Shown: positions 50,660-54,008 of the stretch, in pieces
Position numbering within the stretch: position 1 is the stretch's first letter
Layout: the number at the start of each line of letters is the position of its first letter
Source of the DNA: Clostridia bacterium DTU022
GTDB taxonomy: Bacteria; Bacillota; Dethiobacteria; DTU022
DNA: 54,008 nt
Assembly (NCBI GenBank): GCA_001512835.1
Contig: LFRQ01000105.1
Coordinates: 1-54,008, forward strand
Direction: 5' to 3'
Position numbers and translations under genes: made by a program
The notes under the pieces: model-generated
Told to the model about the DNA's origin: nothing
Databases searched by the model: none
What the model saw: only the letters and a program-made list of their open reading frames with translations

Positions 50660-51979
50660 ATGGGCAAACCGCGCTTCGATGTGATCTTCTTCCTCCTGGC
50701 CATTAGCCTGCTGGGGTTGGCCAACTTTTTCAACCCGGAGAAGCCCGCCGTCTCCCAGCTGGAAAAGCGGGCCCTGGAGAAGCGCCCGGAGTTTAGCCTG
50801 GAGGCCCTATTCAGCGGTGAGTATTTTCGCCGCTTTGAAAACTACTATAGCGACACCTTTATCTTCCGGGAGAAAATCGTCAAGGCCAGCCGGGATCTCC
50901 GGCAGGCCTTCTCCCTCCTGGGGCCCGGGGTCTCCTTGATTGCCGACCCCGGGGAGCTGCCGGATCCGCCGGAAGGGGAAGAAGAGCCGCCGGCGGGAGA
51001 TCCCGGAGAGCAGGAAGAGCCCCAGGACAACCGGCCCGAGCCGCCAAAGGTGGATGACGGCAACGACAGGAACGTGGGCTACTGGCTCATCGTCGAGGGC
51101 CAGGCGGTCCAGCTGTTTAAATTCAACAAGGAGCATTTTGACTACTACGCGGAGATATTAAACCGGTACGCGGAGAAACTGGGCGGCCAGGTAAAGATCT
51201 ACTCCCTAATCGCTCCCTCCAACAGCGAATTCGTGCAGCTAAGAAAATACCAGGGGATTACCGACTCCCAGAACGAAGCCCTGGACTACCTGAACAGCCG
51301 GCTGGATCCCGGCATCCGGACCATCAACGCCTACGATGCCTTGAATCTCCATACCGACGAGTACATCTATTTCCGGACGGACCACCACTGGACGGCTCTG
51401 GGCGCCTACTACGCCTACTGCGCTTTCATGGAGGCCCGGGGAGAGAGGCCCGTGCCCCTGGAGAGATACCGGCGCATCGACCTGGAGGGCTTCCTGGGCA
51501 GCTCCTACTCCAAGACCCTGGACCGGAGCCTGGAGAAGAATCCCGATACCGTCTCCGTCTACATGCCTTTTACCGAACATGAGTTTACCGTATACTACGG
51601 CTCCGAGGAACGAGAAAGCGAGGTCATCGACTTTCAATACGCGGAGAGCAAGACTGACAAGTATCTCGTCTTCCTCAGCACCGGCGGGGGCACCTGGAGC
51701 GTAATCAAAACCCAGGTGCGGAACGGGAAGAAGATCCTGGTCCTGAAAGACTCCTTTGGAAACGCCTTTGTCCCCTTTCTGCTGCCCCACTACCAGGAGA
51801 TCTACGTGGTGGACTCGCGCTTCTACAGCATAGGCGCCACGGGGAAAAACATTCTCCAGTTTATCCAGGACAAGGCCATTGGCGAAGTCCTCTTCCTGCA
51901 CTACATGGAAAATGTGAACTGGCCCCAATTTATGGAGGGGGTCCTGGCGCTGATGGGCCAGGAAAAGGGGGCGGATTAA
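50660..51979 (+). CDS. DHHW (AlgJ/AlgX-like) secreted acetylation partner
   Basis: 439 aa. A single N-terminal membrane anchor (about 8-22), then an extracytoplasmic domain. The family motif is DHHWTALGAYYAY; the SGNH-type serine sits in LVLKDSFGNAFVPFL. A Pro/Glu/Asp-rich low-complexity insertion lies near 100-130. In AlgJ, these residues (Asp, His, Ser) form the acetyltransferase triad. It follows algI by 72 nt, so the pair forms a two-gene O-acetylation unit. Confidence 0.88.
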   Translation: MGKPRFDVIFFLLAISLLGLANFFNPEKPAVSQLEKRALEKRPEFSLEALFSGEYFRRFENYYSDTFIFREKIVKASRDLRQAFSLLGPGVSLIADPGELPDPPEGEEEPPAGDPGEQEEPQDNRPEPPKVDDGNDRNVGYWLIVEGQAVQLFKFNKEHFDYYAEILNRYAEKLGGQVKIYSLIAPSNSEFVQLRKYQGITDSQNEALDYLNSRLDPGIRTINAYDALNLHTDEYIYFRTDHHWTALGAYYAYCAFMEARGERPVPLERYRRIDLEGFLGSSYSKTLDRSLEKNPDTVSVYMPFTEHEFTVYYGSEERESEVIDFQYAESKTDKYLVFLSTGGGTWSVIKTQVRNGKKILVLKDSFGNAFVPFLLPHYQEIYVVDSRFYSIGATGKNILQFIQDKAIGEVLFLHYMENVNWPQFMEGVLALMGQEKGAD

Positions 51980-52037
51980 GCTTGCGCTGCCTCCGCCCTT
52001 CCCCGGCGAAAATAGGTTCCCCGTTCCCTGCCGCCGC

Positions 52038-52071
52038 CGGCCTTCCTTGGCGATAATTTGGGCCGTTTTTT
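52038..52071 (+). terminator. Terminator after the O-acetylation genes
   Basis: CGGCC (52038-52042) and GGCCG (52061-52065) form a short stem, followed by six T. It lies 59 nt after the DHHW gene stop. Confidence 0.55.
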
Positions 52072-52147
52072 ATCTATTTAATTGTCCCCGCCGGCGCCCT
52101 GCCGGGTTTGGCGCTTCCCCAGGCCTCGCCGCCAGAGACGGTTCAGA

Positions 52148-52182
52148 GGGGGCGCCCCCCGGCAAGCCCGGCAGGCGCCCCC
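52148..52182. other. Strong hairpin in the DHHW-dedA gap
   Basis: GGGGGCGCC (52148-52156) and GGCGCCCCC (52174-52182) form a 9-bp, all G-C stem with a 17-nt loop. No T-run follows. The remaining part of 51980-52327 has an extended -10-like TGGTAATCT (52232-52240), perhaps the dedA promoter, but no gene. Confidence 0.45.
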
Positions 52183-52327
52183 GGGCAGCATTAATTTATA
52201 GAAAAACAGTTACTGCAAATACTCCAGTTTTATGGTAATCTGTTTATATGGGCGGGCGCGCAGCTCGCCGGAGAACGGCTTGAGGAGCCGGCCGGGGCCG
52301 GTGGAATAATTTTGCCCGGAGCGCAGA

Positions 52328-52951
52328 ATGAAAGAATTTATTATTGAAACCGTTAGCCAGTATGGGTACTTCGGCATTTTTTTGCTTATTGCCATAGAAA
52401 ATATTTTCCCCCCCATACCCTCGGAAGTAATACTGCTGTTTGGGGGATTCATGACCACCTTTAGCGGCATGAACATATGGGGGGCCATTATTTCCGCCAC
52501 CATGGGCTCGCTCCTGGGGGCGGCGGTCATCTACTCCCTGGGGCTTAAGCTGAATACGGCCCAGTTGGAGCGGCTCCTGGACGGGCGGATGGGCAAGATA
52601 CTGCACTTGAGGGGAGAAGACCTTAAAAGGGCGGAAAAATGGTTTCTCCGGCACGGGAATGCGGCGGTATTCCTATGCCGCTTCGTCCCCATTGTCCGCA
52701 GCATTATCTCTTTGCCGGCGGGTTTTTCGCGCATGAATCTGGGCCAATTTATGGCCTTGACGGCGGCGGGCACCTTTATCTGGAATACGGTCCTTATCTT
52801 CCTGGGGCGGCTGGCCGGAGACGCCTGGGAAAAAATGGCCGTCTATGTTGATACCTACGCCTTGATCGTCCTGGCGGCCTTGTTCCTGGTTGCTTTGTAC
52901 CTCTCGGCTCTATTTATTAAACGGAGATTTTTCAAGAAGCCCGGTCTCTAG
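52328..52951 (+). CDS. DedA family membrane protein
   Basis: 207 aa, about five membrane helices. It shows NIFPPIPSEVILLFGGF and GSLLGAAVIYSLG near the N-terminus and RFVPIVRSIISLPAGFSRMN, the conserved DedA motif F/Y-R-x-x-P. The family is linked to proton-dependent undecaprenyl-phosphate flipping and membrane homeostasis. Start ATG at 52328. Confidence 0.92.
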   Translation: MKEFIIETVSQYGYFGIFLLIAIENIFPPIPSEVILLFGGFMTTFSGMNIWGAIISATMGSLLGAAVIYSLGLKLNTAQLERLLDGRMGKILHLRGEDLKRAEKWFLRHGNAAVFLCRFVPIVRSIISLPAGFSRMNLGQFMALTAAGTFIWNTVLIFLGRLAGDAWEKMAVYVDTYALIVLAALFLVALYLSALFIKRRFFKKPGL

Positions 52952-53024
52952 CAGCGCCGGGAAGCTATTTTGCCTTAATAAACTAGGCCATAAGCAAAAA
53001 AAGTGCTGACAAGGAGCCATGATC

Positions 53025-53510
53025 ATGGATTACGTGCGCGTTTTCGTGGAAGTACCCAAGGGATCAAGAAACAAGTATGAATTCAACAAAGAAACGGGCC
53101 GTTTTCAGTTGGACCGGATGCTCTTTTCCTCGGTGCACTACCCCGCCGATTACGGCTTTATCCCGGAAACCCTGGCCGAAGACGGGGATGAACTGGATGC
53201 CCTGGTGCTGGCCGGCGACCCCACTTTTCCCGGTTGCGAAATTCGCGCCGTCCCCGTGGCGGTGCTGGAAATGTGGGACGAGAAGGGGAAGGATGAAAAG
53301 GTGATTTGTGTTTCCTGCGGCGACCCCGTGTGGGGCTGGATAACAGATTTAGACCACCTCCCCCCCAATCTAACCCGGGAAATATCTCATTTCTTCGATA
53401 TCTATAAAGACCTGGAAAACAAGCCGGTAAAAGTCGGCGAGTGGTACGGCAAGCAGAAAGCCTGGGAGGTAATTCGCGCCTCCCAAAAACGCTACCATAC
53501 CCGCAAATAG
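53025..53510 (+). CDS. ppa: Inorganic pyrophosphatase, family I
   Basis: 161 aa soluble enzyme hydrolysing pyrophosphate. It has the family motif DYGFIPETLAEDGDELDALVL (the Asp residues bind metals), EVPKGSRNKYEFNKE at the start, and a Lys/Tyr region near the end (YKDLENKPVKVGEWYGKQKAWEVI). I chose ATG 53025 since AAGGAG lies eight bases upstream; an ATG two codons earlier is too close. Confidence 0.94.
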   Translation: MDYVRVFVEVPKGSRNKYEFNKETGRFQLDRMLFSSVHYPADYGFIPETLAEDGDELDALVLAGDPTFPGCEIRAVPVAVLEMWDEKGKDEKVICVSCGDPVWGWITDLDHLPPNLTREISHFFDIYKDLENKPVKVGEWYGKQKAWEVIRASQKRYHTRK

Positions 53511-53523
53511 GCCCGACAGAGAA

Positions 53524-53549
53524 GGCTGCCCCATTGGCGGCCGTTTTTT
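53524..53549 (+). terminator. Terminator of ppa
   Basis: GGCTGCC (53524-53530) and GGCGGCC (53536-53542) form a 7-bp stem with one G.U pair, then G and six T. It lies 14 nt after the stop codon. Confidence 0.85.
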
Positions 53550-53945
53550 GGCCCCACTTCGGTGCCCCTATTCGGATAAAAACACTGGCTTGCAGTCATG
53601 GTTAGGCACGAATCTTTTCACCTTTTTCTTTTTTTGAAGGGCGGCGAAAAGCTTTATTACCAAAGAGCTTATAATATGGGGCATATTTCTATGACTGTCA
53701 ATACAAGCTTTTTTAAATTATGCCACTTTATTAATTTTTCATTTTTATTTCCTTATAAAAAAAGGGATTTGTTAATTTTATCACGAAATATAAATCGTTG
53801 GACCGGTAGAGTGTTTGCGGTAAAGTTAATTATGCATTGAAACAGCTTAAAGCTTGTTTCCAGGAGGTGACCGGATCATCAGGTAGAGTAAGAGGAGGCA
53901 ATTTTTTTGGGGGGTACTGAAGATCAAGTATAGGGGTGGTAAGGA
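53550..53945. other. AT-rich gap before the RnfC-like gene
   Basis: About 395 bp. No supported gene. The region 53600-53840 is strongly AT-rich compared with the window. Near 53839-53860 GAAACAGCTT and AGCTTGTTTC form an almost perfect hairpin. GAGGAGG at about 53891 has no start near it. A leader RNA for the last gene is possible. Confidence 0.4.
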
Positions 53946-54008
53946 GTGACGGTAAAAACTTTTGAGCGGGGTGTTTTTCTTCCCCATTACAAAGAATTCT
54001 CTGAGGGC
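53946..54008 (+). CDS. Start of an RnfC-like gene (partial)
   Basis: GTG at 53946, with AGGGGTGG upstream, opens MTVKTFERGVFLPHYKEFSEG. The pattern TFxxGVxxPxxK resembles the N-terminal barrel-sandwich domain of RnfC, the NADH-binding peripheral subunit of the Rnf ferredoxin:NAD oxidoreductase. If it is a true Rnf complex it would be the energy-coupling partner in an anaerobe. Only 21 residues are visible, so this is tentative. Confidence 0.5.
   Translation, partial: MTVKTFERGVFLPHYKEFSEG

Noticed and set aside
53598-53840. 80-aa plus-strand frame in AT-rich DNA
   Set aside because: No ribosome-binding site and a Phe/Asn/Lys-rich composition typical of translated AT-rich spacer.
1-54008. 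CRISPR arrays, tRNA and rRNA genes
   Set aside because: No regularly spaced repeats, tRNA-like cloverleaf sequences or rRNA segments were seen on either strand.

Overview
The window is a GC-rich, densely packed piece of a Firmicutes (Clostridia) chromosome. An endospore former is indicated by spoIIM, spoIVB, spo0A, the eight-gene spoIIIA operon and sigK. A Wood-Ljungdahl or syntrophic, Moorella/Thermacetogenium-like lifestyle is suggested by folD beside a separate fchA and by a NuoE/NuoF/NuoG-like soluble electron-transfer complex. This affiliation is inferred from gene content, not from a database match. Many genes start with TTG or GTG, and stop/start overlaps are common.

Layout. Positions 1-8.1 kb (minus strand): pyrimidine-nucleoside phosphorylase (start only), deoB, xerD, spoIIM, a Nudix hydrolase, a DUF3866 protein, a GT4-like and a GT2 glycosyltransferase, and a SteB/SteA-like pair. 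Positions 8.3-10.5 kb (plus): spoIVB and spo0A, with a sigma-H promoter overlapping inverted 0A boxes. Positions 10.8-19.4 kb (minus): a CBS-PAS-PAS sigma-54 activator, recN, nadK, a small membrane protein, tlyA, dxs and oapA. Positions 19.47-20.05 kb (minus): a non-coding stretch that I identify as the OLE RNA, with its own promoter and self-pairing ends. Positions 20.1-22.9 kb: a RAYT transposase, folD and fchA, bracketed by perfect 31-bp inverted repeats. Positions 22.9-26 kb: ispA, xseB, xseA and an ECF-S-like membrane protein. Positions 26.1-32 kb: a NuoG/GltD-like fusion, nuoF and nuoE. Positions 32.2-34.9 kb: a TsaD-like paralogue, nusB, DUF2273, amaP and asp23. Positions 35-40.2 kb: spoIIIAH to spoIIIAA. 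Positions 40.2-40.8 kb: remnant of a PLP enzyme on the opposite strand. Positions 40.9-46.6 kb: a CD1247-like protein, efp, pepP, aroQ, aroK, a pseudopilin, aroE, a small protein and yqeG. Positions 46.7-47.8 kb (plus): an isopropylmalate/isocitrate dehydrogenase-like gene. Positions 48-48.65 kb (minus): sigK. Positions 49.2-53.5 kb (plus): an AlgI-type O-acyltransferase with a DHHW partner, DedA and inorganic pyrophosphatase. The window ends at the start of an RnfC-like gene.

How it fits together. The core matches the conserved Firmicutes block aroQ-pepP-efp-spoIIIA-asp23-nusB-folD-xseA-xseB-ispA-dxs-tlyA-argR-recN-spoIVB-spo0A. It departs from that block in several ways: argR and accBC are absent; an electron-transfer operon sits where folD is expected; folD has moved, with fchA and a RAYT, between ispA and the OLE locus; and OLE-oapA lies between ispA and dxs, a context known for this ribonucleoprotein.

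The most interesting items are the OLE RNA/OapA locus, the RAYT-flanked folD-fchA segment, a FolD that lacks the cyclohydrolase lysine next to a dedicated cyclohydrolase, the large fusion subunit with no Cys/Sec at its MopB active-site position, and an undescribed-looking structured leader before xseA.
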